This document shows, in pieces, positions 9,904 to 20,487 of a DNA stretch of 64,000 bases (the first letter of the stretch is position 1; each line of letters opens with the position of its first letter). Made by a program: the position numbers and the translations under genes. The DNA lies in the NCBI RefSeq assembly GCF_019216885.1, contig NZ_JAAQRC020000001.1, positions 1,240,001 through 1,304,000 of the forward strand. The letters are read 5' to 3'. The notes beneath the pieces were generated by a model that was not told the DNA's origin, did no database searches, and saw only the letters and a list, made by a program, of their open reading frames with translations. This DNA is from Methylobacterium sp. SyP6R (GTDB lineage: Bacteria > Pseudomonadota > Alphaproteobacteria > Rhizobiales > Beijerinckiaceae).

Positions 9904-12900
9904 GTGAACCTCTCCGCCCCCTTCATCCTGCGCCCGGTCGCCACCACGCTCCTCACCCTCGGCGTGCTGCTCGCCGGGCTGTTCGCCTTCGTGCGGCTGC
10001 CGGTGGCGCCGCTGCCCCAGATCGATTTTCCGACCATCCTGGTCCAGGCGCAGATGCCCGGCGCCAGCCCCGACACCATGGCGACGACCGTGGCGGCGCC
10101 GCTCGAACGGCGGCTGGGCCAGATCGCCGATGTCGACCAGATGACCTCGACGAGCTCGGTCGGGCAGACCCGGATCGTGCTGCAATTCGGGCTCGACCGC
10201 GACATCAACGGCGCCGCCCGCGACGTGCAGGCGGCGATCAACGCCGCCCGGGCCGACCTGCCGACCGCGCTCCGCACCAACCCGACCTACCGCAAGTTCA
10301 ACCCGGCCGACGCGCCGATCCTGATCCTCGGCCTGACCTCGAAGACGCTGAGCCCCGGCGCGCTCTACGATTCCGCCGCGACGGTGCTCGCCCAGAAGCT
10401 GTCGCAGCTCGAAGGGATCGGCAACGTCGATATCGGCGGCTCGTCGCTGCCGGCGGTGCGGGTCGAGCTCGATCCCAACGCCCTGTTCCATTACGGAATC
10501 GGGCTCGAGGGCATCCGCGCCGCGCTCGCCAGCGCCAACGCCAACTCGCCGAAAGGCGCGATCGAGGCCGGCGAGCGGCGCTACCAGCTCTACGCCAACG
10601 ACCAGGGCCGCAAGGCCGCCGATTACCAGGATATCGTGGTGGCCTACCGCAACGGCGCGGGCGTGCGGCTTCGCGATGTCGGCCAGGTGGTCGACGGCGT
10701 CGAGGACCGTCGCAACCTCGGCCTCGTCAACGGCCGTCGCGGCGTGCTCCTGATCGTCTACAAGCAGCCCGGCGGCAACGTCGTCGAGACGATCGACCGG
10801 CTTAAAGGTGCCCTGCCGCAGCTCAAGGCGGCGCTCCCGGGCGACACCGAGCTGATCGTCACCGGCGACCGCTCGCTCACCATCCGGGCGTCGCTGGCGG
10901 AGGCCGAGCGCACGCTGATCATCTCGGTCGGGCTGGTGATCCTGGTGGTGTTCGGCTTCCTGCGCTCCGCCCGCGCGACCCTGATCCCGGCCGTCGCCGT
11001 GCCGATCTCGCTGGTGGGCACCTTCGCCGCCATGTGGCTGTGCGACTACAGCCTCGACAACATCTCGCTGATGGCCCTCATCATCGCGGCAGGCTTCGTC
11101 GTCGACGACGCGATCGTAGTGCTGGAGAACATCCAGCGCCACATCGAGGACGGGCGCTCCCGGGTCGAGGCGGCGTTGCTCGGCGCCCGCGAGGTCGGGT
11201 TCACGGTCCTGTCGATGAGCCTGTCGCTGATCGCGGTGTTCCTGCCGATCCTGCTGGCAGGCGGCATCGTCGGGCGGTTCTTCCAGGAATTCGCCGTCGT
11301 CCTGTCCCTGGCGATCCTGATCTCGCTGGTCGTCTCGCTCACCACCACGCCGATGATGTGCGCCCGGTTGCTCAAGCCGGAAGCTCATGGCGTGCGCCCG
11401 GGCCCGGTGGCGCGGGGGCTGGAGGGCGCCTTCGCGGGCCTCCTGTCGGGCTATCGCGTCACCCTCGACTGGGCGCTCCGCCACGGCGTCACCGTGATGC
11501 TGGTGCTGCTCGCGGCGGTGGTCCTCAACGTCTACCTCTACGTCATCGTGCCGAAGGGGTTCTTTCCCCAGCAGGATACCGGCCAGATGATCGGCGGCAT
11601 CCAGGCCGACCAGCGCATCTCGTTCCAGGCGATGAGCGCCAAGCTCCGGCGCGCCACCGCCATCGTCCAGGCCGACCCGGCGGTGGAGAGCGTGGTCGGC
11701 TTCACCGGCGGGCGCGGCACCAACTCGGCCAACGTCTTCGTCGGCCTCAAACCCCTCGGCCAGCGCGACCCGATCTCCGACGTGATGACCCGCCTGCGGC
11801 CGAAGCTCGCCGCGATTCCCGGCGCCCGGCTCTACCTGTTCCCGCGCCAGGATTTTTCCATGGGCGGGCGCCAGAGCTTCTCGCAGTACCAGTACACGCT
11901 CCAGGGCGACACCAGCGAGGAGCTCTACACCTGGACCCCGAAGCTGCTTGAGGCGATGCAGAAGGACCCGACCTTCACCGACGTCACCTCCGACCAGCAG
12001 CAGGGCGGCCTGGAGACGCGCCTCGTCATCGACCGGCCGACCGCCTTCCGCTACGGCCTGACCCCGGACCAGATCGACAACACCCTCTACGACGCCTTCG
12101 GCCAGCGCCAGGTCTCGACGATCTACAACCCGCTGAACCAGTACCACGTCGTGATGGAGATCGCGCCGCGCTACCTCGACAATCCCGAGACGCTGAAGCT
12201 GATCTACGTCTCGACCTCCGGCGCGCGGGCCCGCGGCTCGGCCACCACCAACGCGGTCGCCGGCACGGTGGCGAGCGCCGCGACCGCCCCGACCGACGCG
12301 ACGAGCGCGGCCGCCGCGGTCGCGACCGATTCAGCCCGCAACGCCGCCACCAACTCCATCGCGGCGGCCGGCCGCTCCAGCGCCTCGTCGAGCGCGGCGA
12401 TCAGCAGCGCCAAGGAGACGATGGTGCCGCTCTCGGCGTTTGCCAGCTTCGAGACCGGCTCGACCCCGGTCCAGGTCAGCCACCAGGGCCTGTTCGTCGC
12501 CACGACGCTGTCGTTCAACCTCGCCCCCGGCAAGAGCCTGAGCGACGCCACCGCGGCGATCGACGGCCACATGCGCGACCTGCGCCTGCCCGCCACCGTC
12601 CACGGGGAATTCGCCGGTGCGGCGAAGAGCTTCCAGTCCTCGTCCACGCGCCAGCCGCTCCTGATCCTGGCGGCCCTGCTCGCCGTCTACGCCGTGCTCG
12701 GCATCCTCTACGAGAGCTGGGTCCACCCGCTCACCATCCTCTCCACCCTGCCGTCGGCGGGCATCGGGGCGATCCTGGCCCTGATGCTGGCGGGCGAGGA
12801 ATTCGGGGTGATCGCGCTCATCGCCGTGATCCTGCTGATCGGCATCGTGAAGAAGAACGCCATCATGATGATCGACTTCGCGCTGGACGCCGAGCGCACG

Positions 12901-13188
12901 CGGTCCTTGAGCCCGCGGGAGTCGATCCGCGAGGCCTGCCTCTTGCGCTTCCGCCCGATCATGATGACAACCCTGGCCGCGCTTCTCGGCGCGCTGCCGC
13001 TGATTCTCGACGGCGGCGAGGGCTCCGAGCTGCGCCGTCCCCTCGGCATCGCCATCGTGGGCGGCCTCATCGTGAGCCAGGTCCTGACCCTCTACACCAC
13101 CCCCGTCGTCTACCTGTACCTCGACCGGTTCCGGCTCTGGGTCGGTCGCCGCCGGGGCTCCGCCACGCGGGCGCTGCCGGCCGAATGA
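9904..13188 (+). CDS. mdtC: RND multidrug efflux permease, second of a tandem pair (MdtC-like), with a low-complexity insertion
   Basis: 1094 residues from a GTG start ([19 protein letters not shown]). TM4 carries [17 protein letters not shown] and the second half [15 protein letters not shown], as in its upstream partner. It is about 60-70 residues longer than usual. The extra length is an Ala/Ser/Thr-rich stretch at about residues 770-840 (12210-12420, for example SAAAAVATDSARNAATNS), placed in the second periplasmic loop just before MVPLSAFASFE. The reading frame is intact through it, and its codon use is GC-rich like the rest of the gene. The stop overlaps the start of the next gene by four bases (ATGA), which implies translational coupling. 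Confidence 0.93.
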   Translation: MNLSAPFILRPVATTLLTLGVLLAGLFAFVRLPVAPLPQIDFPTILVQAQMPGASPDTMATTVAAPLERRLGQIADVDQMTSTSSVGQTRIVLQFGLDRDINGAARDVQAAINAARADLPTALRTNPTYRKFNPADAPILILGLTSKTLSPGALYDSAATVLAQKLSQLEGIGNVDIGGSSLPAVRVELDPNALFHYGIGLEGIRAALASANANSPKGAIEAGERRYQLYANDQGRKAADYQDIVVAYRNGAGVRLRDVGQVVDGVEDRRNLGLVNGRRGVLLIVYKQPGGNVVETIDRLKGALPQLKAALPGDTELIVTGDRSLTIRASLAEAERTLIISVGLVILVVFGFLRSARATLIPAVAVPISLVGTFAAMWLCDYSLDNISLMALIIAAGFVVDDAIVVLENIQRHIEDGRSRVEAALLGAREVGFTVLSMSLSLIAVFLPILLAGGIVGRFFQEFAVVLSLAILISLVVSLTTTPMMCARLLKPEAHGVRPGPVARGLEGAFAGLLSGYRVTLDWALRHGVTVMLVLLAAVVLNVYLYVIVPKGFFPQQDTGQMIGGIQADQRISFQAMSAKLRRATAIVQADPAVESVVGFTGGRGTNSANVFVGLKPLGQRDPISDVMTRLRPKLAAIPGARLYLFPRQDFSMGGRQSFSQYQYTLQGDTSEELYTWTPKLLEAMQKDPTFTDVTSDQQQGGLETRLVIDRPTAFRYGLTPDQIDNTLYDAFGQRQVSTIYNPLNQYHVVMEIAPRYLDNPETLKLIYVSTSGARARGSATTNAVAGTVASAATAPTDATSAAAAVATDSARNAATNSIAAAGRSSASSSAAISSAKETMVPLSAFASFETGSTPVQVSHQGLFVATTLSFNLAPGKSLSDATAAIDGHMRDLRLPATVHGEFAGAAKSFQSSSTRQPLLILAALLAVYAVLGILYESWVHPLTILSTLPSAGIGAILALMLAGEEFGVIALIAVILLIGIVKKNAIMMIDFALDAERTRSLSPRESIREACLLRFRPIMMTTLAALLGALPLILDGGEGSELRRPLGIAIVGGLIVSQVLTLYTTPVVYLYLDRFRLWVGRRRGSATRALPAE

Positions 13189-14888
13189 CCTTGTCCACCG
13201 ATTTCATTGACTTGAACGACCGCGCGCCCGTGAACCCTCCCCCCTCCGCGGGGGAGGGTGGCCTGCGGAGCAGGCCGGGAGAGGGGACCGCGACGCCGAT
13301 CCAGGTGGCGCCCTTCATCGCGCGCGCGACCTCTCCGGAAACGGCGTCCCCTCTCCCGACCCGGCCTCACGGCCGGGCCACCCTCCCCCGCAGAGGGGGG
13401 AGGGTTGGGGGGCGCGCTCCGCATCTGGCGGCAGCGACCCTGCTCCCGCTCATGCTCGCCGGCTGCCTCGTCGGCCCCGATTACACCCGCCCCACCGTCG
13501 AGACGCCCCCCGCCTTCAAGGAGGGCGGCGCCCGGCCGATGCCGCCGCGCAACTGGCGGCCGGTGCGGCCCCTCGACGAGGCCGAGCGCGGCGACTGGTG
13601 GCGGGTCTTCCGCGATTCCACCCTCGACCGGCTGATCCGCCTGATCGACGTCGACAACCAGAACCTGCGCGCCCAGGTCGCCGCCTACCGGCAGGCCCGC
13701 GCCCTGGTGCAGGAGGCCCGCGCCCAGCTGTTCCCGACCGTGCTCGGCGCCCCCTCGATCAGCCGCGCCAGCACCGGCGGGATCGAGCGCACCACCGTGA
13801 CGCTGCAGGGCTCGGCGACCTGGGAGCCCGACCTGTTCGGCCGCATCCGCCGCACGATCGAGAGCGACGTCGCCGCGGCCCAGGCCAGCGCCGCCGACAT
13901 CGCCTCGGTGCGCCTCGCGCTCCAGACCCAACTCGCCACGGCGTACTACCAGCTGCGCTACCAGGAATCGCTCCAGAGCCTCTTGGAGCGCACCGTGCGG
14001 GCCTACCAGCGCTCGCTCGAGATCACCCAGAACCAGTACAATGCCGGCGTCGCCGCCCGCTCCGACGTCATCACCGCCCAGACCCAGCTCCAGACCACCC
14101 AGGCCAGCGCCATCGCGGTCGGGCTGCAGCGGGCGAACCTCGAACACGCCATCGCGACGCTGATCGGCCGCCCGCCCTCCGAGGTGTCGCTGGTCCGCGG
14201 CAGCCTGCCGGCGAGCCCGCCCGCCGTGCCGGTCAAGCTGCCCTCCGACCTGCTGGAACGCCGGCCCGACATCGCGCTCGCCGAGCGCACCGTGCAATCC
14301 CAGAGCGCCCAGATCGGCGTCGCGGTGGCGGCGTTCTACCCGACCGTCACCCTGTCGGCGAGCGGCGGGATCGCGGGCGATCCGGCCCGCACCTTCTTCT
14401 CGGCCGCCAACACCTTCTGGTCGGTGGCGGCCTCGGGGTCTCAGGTGCTGTTCGACGGCGGCGCCCGCACCGCCGCCCTCCAGGCCGTCGAGGCGGCCTA
14501 TGACGGGGCCGTCGCCAATTACCGCCAGACCGTGCTCACCGCCTTCCAGCAGGTCGAGAACGGCTTGGCCGGCCAGCGCATCCTCGCCCGCCAGCAGGGC
14601 GCGCAGGAGCTGGCGGTGCAATCCTCGCGCCGGGCGGTCGAGATCGCGCTCAACGAGTACCGCGCCGGCACCCAGAACTACACCACCGTCGTCACCGCCC
14701 AGGCGCTGGAACTGAACAACGAAGTCACGGCGCTCCAGGTCCGGCTCAACCGCTTCACCAACGCGGTGTCGCTGATCGGCGCGATCGGCGGCGGCTGGGA
14801 CACCAGCAGCCTGCCGAGCGGCGAGGCCTTGAAGCAGTTCACGCCGCTGCCGATCGACCGCGGCCAGGCGCCGCGGGTGGACGAGTGA
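13185..14888 (+). CDS. Efflux outer-membrane factor lipoprotein (NodT/OprM type) with a repeat-encoded N-terminus
   Basis: 567 residues. The lipobox LLPLMLAGC (Cys94) is followed by LVGPDYTRP, the standard mature start of NodT/OprM-type outer-membrane factors. Two OEP helical repeats follow, with motifs such as ATWEPDLFGRIRRTIESDV and LLERRPDIALAE. The oddity is the start. The frame opens at an ATG overlapping the mdtC stop, but residues 17-74 are encoded by a palindromic repeat (13233-13406). After the repeat the only in-frame ATG is Met90, too close to Cys94 for a signal peptide. So translation must start in or before the repeat (ATG 13185 or GTG 13230), or the original start has been lost. 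It completes the tripartite pump. Confidence 0.88.
   Translation: MTLSTDFIDLNDRAPVNPPPSAGEGGLRSRPGEGTATPIQVAPFIARATSPETASPLPTRPHGRATLPRRGGRVGGRAPHLAAATLLPLMLAGCLVGPDYTRPTVETPPAFKEGGARPMPPRNWRPVRPLDEAERGDWWRVFRDSTLDRLIRLIDVDNQNLRAQVAAYRQARALVQEARAQLFPTVLGAPSISRASTGGIERTTVTLQGSATWEPDLFGRIRRTIESDVAAAQASAADIASVRLALQTQLATAYYQLRYQESLQSLLERTVRAYQRSLEITQNQYNAGVAARSDVITAQTQLQTTQASAIAVGLQRANLEHAIATLIGRPPSEVSLVRGSLPASPPAVPVKLPSDLLERRPDIALAERTVQSQSAQIGVAVAAFYPTVTLSASGGIAGDPARTFFSAANTFWSVAASGSQVLFDGGARTAALQAVEAAYDGAVANYRQTVLTAFQQVENGLAGQRILARQQGAQELAVQSSRRAVEIALNEYRAGTQNYTTVVTAQALELNNEVTALQVRLNRFTNAVSLIGAIGGGWDTSSLPSGEALKQFTPLPIDRGQAPRVDE
13233..13406. repeat. Second-family palindromic repeat lying inside the outer-membrane factor reading frame
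   Basis: A 31-bp inverted repeat (AACCCTCCCCCCTCCGCGGG... at 13233-13263 and its complement at 13376-13406, one mismatch) encloses a further pairing, GGGAGAGGGG with CCCCTCTCCC. Its length keeps the downstream gene in frame. A half copy lies at 6163-6185. Confidence 0.85.
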
Positions 14889-15239
14889 GGCGGTGTCCGC
14901 CCGATCTGTGTCGAGATCAATAAAGCTCGGGTTCTCTCCTCTCCCCGCGGGCGGGGAGAGGCCTTCGCCCCCCTCGTCGGGGGTGAAGGAAGCCCGAAGG
15001 GCGAGGGTGAGGGGGTGTTGCCGGAGGAGCCTCATCCTGAGACACCCCCTCACCCTCGCTTCGGCTGCGCCTCCGCTCACTTCATCGACGACAAGGTCGA
15101 TGAAGTCCTCTCCCCGCCCGCGGGGAGAGGGGTTTCCGGCGATTTACCTTTTCCGGACCGCTCCACCGCCCCGGTTCCCGCCCGCCCGCCAATGCCCTAC
15201 ACCGGTCCACCGGCGCGCCGCCGCCCGACCCATGAGCCG
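14889..15239. other. Intergenic region between efflux operon and ABC ATPase
   Basis: 351 bases, of which 14938-15130 is a structured repeat. The remaining roughly 100 bases before the ABC gene must hold its ribosome binding site, and its promoter if it has one. The repeat remains open in the downstream ABC frame, which artificially lengthens that open frame. Confidence 0.6.
14938..15130. repeat. Structured palindromic repeat, copy C
   Basis: Same outer blocks as copies A and B. Internal hairpins are CCTTCGCCCCC/GGGGGTGAAGG (one G-T pair, loop CTCGTC) and ACTTCATCGAC/GTCGATGAAGT (loop GACAAG). The stems differ from the other copies but remain self-complementary. Confidence 0.9.
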
Positions 15240-16855
15240 ATGACCGACCCGCTCCTCTCCGTCCAGGACCTCTCCGTCGCCTTCCGCCAGGGCGGGCGCG
15301 AGACCCGTGCCGTCGATCGCGTCTCCTTCGCCATCGCGCCGGGGGAGACCGTGGCCCTCGTCGGCGAATCGGGCTCCGGCAAGTCGGTGACCGCGCTCTC
15401 GATCCTGCGCCTCGTCGATGGCGCCGTGCCGGAGGGCCATATCCGGTTCAAGGGCCGCGACCTGCTGACCCTCTCCGAGCCCGAGATGCGCGGGATCCGC
15501 GGCGCCGACATCACCATGGTGTTCCAGGAGCCGATGACCTCGCTCAACCCGCTGCACCGCATCGCCGAGCAGGTCGGCGAGGTCTTGCGGCTGCATAAGG
15601 GGATGAGCGGGGAGGCGGCCCGCGCCCGCACCCTCGAACTCCTGAACCTCGTCGGCATCCGCGACGCGGAGCGGCGGCTCGGCGCCTATCCGCACGAATT
15701 GTCCGGCGGGCAGCGCCAGCGGGTGATGATCGCCATGGCGCTGGCCTGCGAGCCCGACCTGCTGGTGGCGGACGAGCCGACCACGGCGCTCGACGTCACC
15801 GTGCAGGCCCAGATCCTGTCGCTGCTGGCCGACCTGAAATCGCGGCTCGGCATGGCGATGCTGTTCATCACCCACGATCTCGGCATCGTGCGCCGGGTCG
15901 CCGACCGGGTCTGCGTCATGCTGCAGGGCCGCATCGTCGAGACCGGCCCGGTCGCCGAGGTCTTTGCCGATCCGCAGCACGACTACACGAAGCGCCTGCT
16001 CGCCGCCGAGCCGCGGGGCCGCGGCAACCCGGTGCCGGACGGGGCGCCGATCCTGGTCGAGGCCGGGCCGATCAAGGTCCACTTCCCGATCAAGACGGGC
16101 TTGCTCCGCCGCACCACCGGCCACGTCAAGGCGGTGGACGGGGTGGCCTTGAGCGTGCGCGAGGGCGAGACCGTCGGGGTGGTGGGCGAGTCGGGCTCGG
16201 GGAAAACCACGCTGGGCCTCGCCATCCTGCGCCTCATCGCCTCGCAGGGGCCGGTGGTCTATCTCGGCCGGCGCATCGACGGGCTGTCGGCGAACGCCAT
16301 GCGGCCCCTGCGGCGAGAGATGCAGGTGGTGTTCCAGGATCCCTACGGCTCGCTCTCGCCCCGGATGTCGGTGGCCGAGATCGTCGCCGAGGGGCTCGAG
16401 GTGCAGGGCAAGGGCCGCACCGAGGCCGAGCGCCGGGAGATCGTCGCCCGGGCGCTGACCGATGTCGGGCTCGATCCGGCGGCGATGGACCGCTACCCGC
16501 ACGAATTCTCCGGCGGCCAGCGCCAGCGCATCGCGATCGCCCGCGCCATGGCGCTCGATCCGCGCTTCGTCGTCCTCGACGAGCCGACCTCGGCGCTGGA
16601 CATGTCGGTCCAGGCGCAGATCGTCGAGTTGCTGCGCGACCTGCAGGCCCGCCGCGGCCTCGGCTACCTGTTCATCAGCCACGACCTCAAGGTGGTCCGC
16701 GCGCTCGCCAACCGGGTGATGGTGATGCAGGGCGGCCAGGTGGTGGAGGAGGGCGCGGCGGAGGACATCTTCTCCCGGCCCCGCACCGACTACACCCGCG
16801 CGCTATTTGCCGCCGCCTTCGACCTCGCGGCGGCCCCGACCGGGGCGGTGAGCGA

Positions 16856-16859
<4 letters not shown>
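15240..16859 (+). CDS. Double ATP-binding subunit of a dipeptide/oligopeptide-type ABC importer
   Basis: About 539 residues made of two fused ABC ATPase domains. The first has Walker [13 protein letters not shown], signature [15 protein letters not shown] and Walker [13 protein letters not shown]. The second has [27 protein letters not shown] and [12 protein letters not shown]. Each is followed by the oligopeptide-transporter C-terminal extension ([32 protein letters not shown]). This matches YejF/GsiA-like ATPases that pair with two DppBC-type permeases and a binding protein, none of which lies nearby, so it is an orphan here. The ATG at 15240 ([15 protein letters not shown]) was chosen; in-frame codons further upstream run into a repeat. 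Its TGA overlaps the start of deoB (ATGA). Confidence 0.9.
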
Positions 16860-18094
<1,235 letters not shown>

Positions 18095-18129
18095 AGCAGG
18101 GACGGTGCGCCAGCGGAGACGTTTTCGCC

Positions 18130-19518
18130 TTGTCCATCACGGCTTCCGGTCCGCTCCCCGTCGCGGCGCACGAGCCCGGAGCCTACGCGCCGCCGGTGCC
18201 GGCCCTCGCCGAGCGGGTCGGCTGGCTCAAGCTCCTCGGCGCGTTCCGGCGCAACACCCTGGAGGCGCTGCCCCGCGCCTGCCTCGACGAACCGGCGGTG
18301 ACGGTGCCGCTGCCCGGGGGCGGCCGGATCGTGCTGCTGTCCACGCCGGCCGGCGCCCGCCACGTCCTGCTCTCGGCCACCGAGGATTTCCTGCGCCTGC
18401 CTGCCGGGCGGCGGGCGATCGGGCCGATCGCCGGGAACGGCCTGGTGCTCGCCGACGGCGAGGCCTGGCGCCATCAGCGCCGGGTGCTGGCCCCGGCCTT
18501 CACGCCGCGCACCCTGCCCTTGATGCTGCGCTTCGTCGCCCGTGCCGCGGAGGAATCCTGCCGCCGGCTGGAAGCCGGCCTCGGCGCCCCGGCCGACCTG
18601 CGCTCCGAGATGCAGCGCGTCGCCCTCGACATCGCCACCACGTCGATGTTCTCGCTGGAGACCGGGGCGCTGGGCACCGAGATAAGGAGGCTGGTCTCCG
18701 GCTATCTCGACCGGCTCGGCCGGCCGACGATCGCCGATTTCCTGCTGCCGCCCGGCTGGCCGACCCCGTCGAGCCCGCGCCGGGCGCTGTTTCGCCGCCG
18801 CTGGCTCGGGACCGTGCGGGCGGTGCTGGCGGCGCGGCGGGCACAGGGGGCGACGGGGGAGGCGCGGGACCTGTTCGACCTCCTGGTCGAGGCGCATGGC
18901 GACGCGCCCGGAGGCTTGCTCGCCGACGAGGTCGGCACCCTGATCGTCGCCGGCCACGAGACCACCGCCTCGACCCTGTTCTGGGCCTGCACGCTCCTCG
19001 CCCGGGAACCCGCCGTGCAGGACGCGCTCGCGGCGGAAGCCGCCGGCCTCGACCTGTCGGAGGCGGGCGCGGCCACGTCCCTGGCCCATCTGCGGCTCGC
19101 CCGGTCGGTGGCGCAGGAGACCCTGCGGCTCTATCCGCCGGTCTACGTCATCCCCCGCCGCGCCGCCCGGGCGAGCGTGGTCGAGGGCACGGCGATCCCG
19201 GCCGGCAGCATCGTGATGATCCCGACCTGGGTGCTCCACCGCAACCCGCTGTGGTGGGACCGGCCGGAGGTCTTCGACCCGCGCCGCTTCCTCGACGGGC
19301 CGGAGCCGGACCGCTTCGTCTACCTGCCGTTCGGTGCCGGCCCGCGGATCTGCATCGGGGCGCAGCTGGCGCTCGCCGAGGCGATCCTGGTCCTGGCGCG
19401 CCTGATGCGCGACTTCCGCCTCTCCCTCGACGGCGACCGCCCGGTGCTGCCGGTGGCGACCACGACTTTGCGGCCGGACCACGTGCCGCGCTTCCATCTC
19501 GAACGCCGCGCCGGTTGA
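18130..19518 (+). CDS. Cytochrome P450
   Basis: 462 residues from a TTG start. All P450 landmarks are present: I-helix AGHETTAS near 274, K-helix ETLR near 329, and the heme-binding loop FGAGPRICIG near 400, whose Cys ligates the iron. It is soluble, with no N-terminal anchor. No ferredoxin or ferredoxin reductase gene is adjacent, so redox partners must be encoded elsewhere. The substrate cannot be inferred. The sequence style (RRVLAPAFTPRTL, ETLRLYPPVYVIPR) resembles CYP4/CYP102-like fatty-acid or alkane hydroxylases more than steroid enzymes; this is weak. A TetR-type regulator follows after 19 bases on the same strand, presumably its regulator. Confidence 0.92.
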   Translation: MSITASGPLPVAAHEPGAYAPPVPALAERVGWLKLLGAFRRNTLEALPRACLDEPAVTVPLPGGGRIVLLSTPAGARHVLLSATEDFLRLPAGRRAIGPIAGNGLVLADGEAWRHQRRVLAPAFTPRTLPLMLRFVARAAEESCRRLEAGLGAPADLRSEMQRVALDIATTSMFSLETGALGTEIRRLVSGYLDRLGRPTIADFLLPPGWPTPSSPRRALFRRRWLGTVRAVLAARRAQGATGEARDLFDLLVEAHGDAPGGLLADEVGTLIVAGHETTASTLFWACTLLAREPAVQDALAAEAAGLDLSEAGAATSLAHLRLARSVAQETLRLYPPVYVIPRRAARASVVEGTAIPAGSIVMIPTWVLHRNPLWWDRPEVFDPRRFLDGPEPDRFVYLPFGAGPRICIGAQLALAEAILVLARLMRDFRLSLDGDRPVLPVATTTLRPDHVPRFHLERRAG

Positions 19519-19537
19519 GCCTGCCGCGCGCGCGAAA

Positions 19538-20236
19538 ATGCTCTATGGGCTGTGCGGGAAGCGGCCGGCCCGGCCCCGCGAAGAGATTGAAGACACGGTG
19601 CGACCCTGGCGCAGCGGCCCGTCCGACCGGCGCGGCTACCATCACGGCAACCTCAAGGAGGCCCTGATCGAGGCCGCGCGCCGCTTCATCGCGGAGCGCG
19701 GGATCGGCGGCTTCACCCTGGTCGATGCGGCGCGCCTCGTCGGCGTCTCGCCGGCGGCGCTCTACCGCCACTTCCGCGGCCGCGAGGCCCTCTTGGAGGA
19801 GGTGGCCGAGCGCGGCTTCACGGAACTCGCCGCGCGGCTGGCCCGGGCTTTGCGCGGCCCCGGCACGCCGCTGGAGCGCTTCACACGCATGGGCGAGGCC
19901 TACCTGACCTTCGCCGAGGAGGAGCCGGGCTACTACGCGGCGATCTTCGAGGCCCGGCCCGTCGGACCCGACGACTGCAAGCCGGTTCAGGCCCCGCGGG
20001 ACCGCAATGCCTTCGAATTGCTGGTCGAGGCCCTACGCTCGACCTTCCCGGACGGATTCGCGCCCGGCGTCGATCCACGCTTCGTCGCCCTCGAAGTCTG
20101 GGCCTTGTCCCACGGCATCGCGACGCTCGCCGCAGCCGGCCGGCTGCCGACCGGGCCGGGCCTTCCGACCAAGTACGACCTCTTGCGGGCCGGGGTGCTG
20201 GCGATGGTGCACGGGGCGACGGTCAGGACGGGGTAG
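19538..20236 (+). CDS. TetR/AcrR family transcriptional regulator
   Basis: 232 residues if started at ATG 19538. A GTG at 19598 (VRPWRSGPSDRRGYHHGNLKE) would give about 212 and is equally plausible. The N-terminal helix-turn-helix reads FTLVDAARLVGVSPAALYRHFRGREALLEE. The C-terminal ligand domain, with YLTFAEEEPGYYAAIFEAR, matches the TetR C-terminal WHG-type domain. It is predicted to bind an operator near the P450 and act as a repressor released by a small ligand; the ligand is unknown. Its position 19 bases behind the P450 gene suggests autoregulation as part of one transcript. Confidence 0.9.
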   Translation: MLYGLCGKRPARPREEIEDTVRPWRSGPSDRRGYHHGNLKEALIEAARRFIAERGIGGFTLVDAARLVGVSPAALYRHFRGREALLEEVAERGFTELAARLARALRGPGTPLERFTRMGEAYLTFAEEEPGYYAAIFEARPVGPDDCKPVQAPRDRNAFELLVEALRSTFPDGFAPGVDPRFVALEVWALSHGIATLAAAGRLPTGPGLPTKYDLLRAGVLAMVHGATVRTG

Positions 20237-20286
20237 GGGCGTGGGCGCGACGCTTTTCCGTCGATCCGGCCTTCCATCCCACCCAT

Positions 20287-20430
20287 GACCTGATCCTGAG
20301 GTGCTGGCGATCGAAGATCGCATTCGACCGAAGGGAGCCTCGAAGGAGGCCCCCAGAGACCACTGCGATCCCTGGAGCCCTCCTTCGAGGTCAGTCGATC
20401 TTCGATCGACCGACACCTCAGGATGAGGTC
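20287..20430. repeat. Long palindromic intergenic repeat, copy 2 (144 bp)
   Basis: Related to 2696-2828. The 17-bp ends (GACCTGATCCTGAGGTG and CACCTCAGGATGAGGTC) pair with one mismatch. Inside, CCTCGAAGGAG pairs with CTCCTTCGAGG. The side hairpins are GCGATC-GAA-GATCGC and GTCGATC-TTC-GATCGAC, different in sequence from copy 1 but again self-complementary. It lies between the convergent tetR and sulP genes. Confidence 0.85.
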
Positions 20431-20487
20431 GCGATTGGGAAGACGATCAATCGCCCGCATCCCGGCCGTTCCGATACGCTCGATGGC

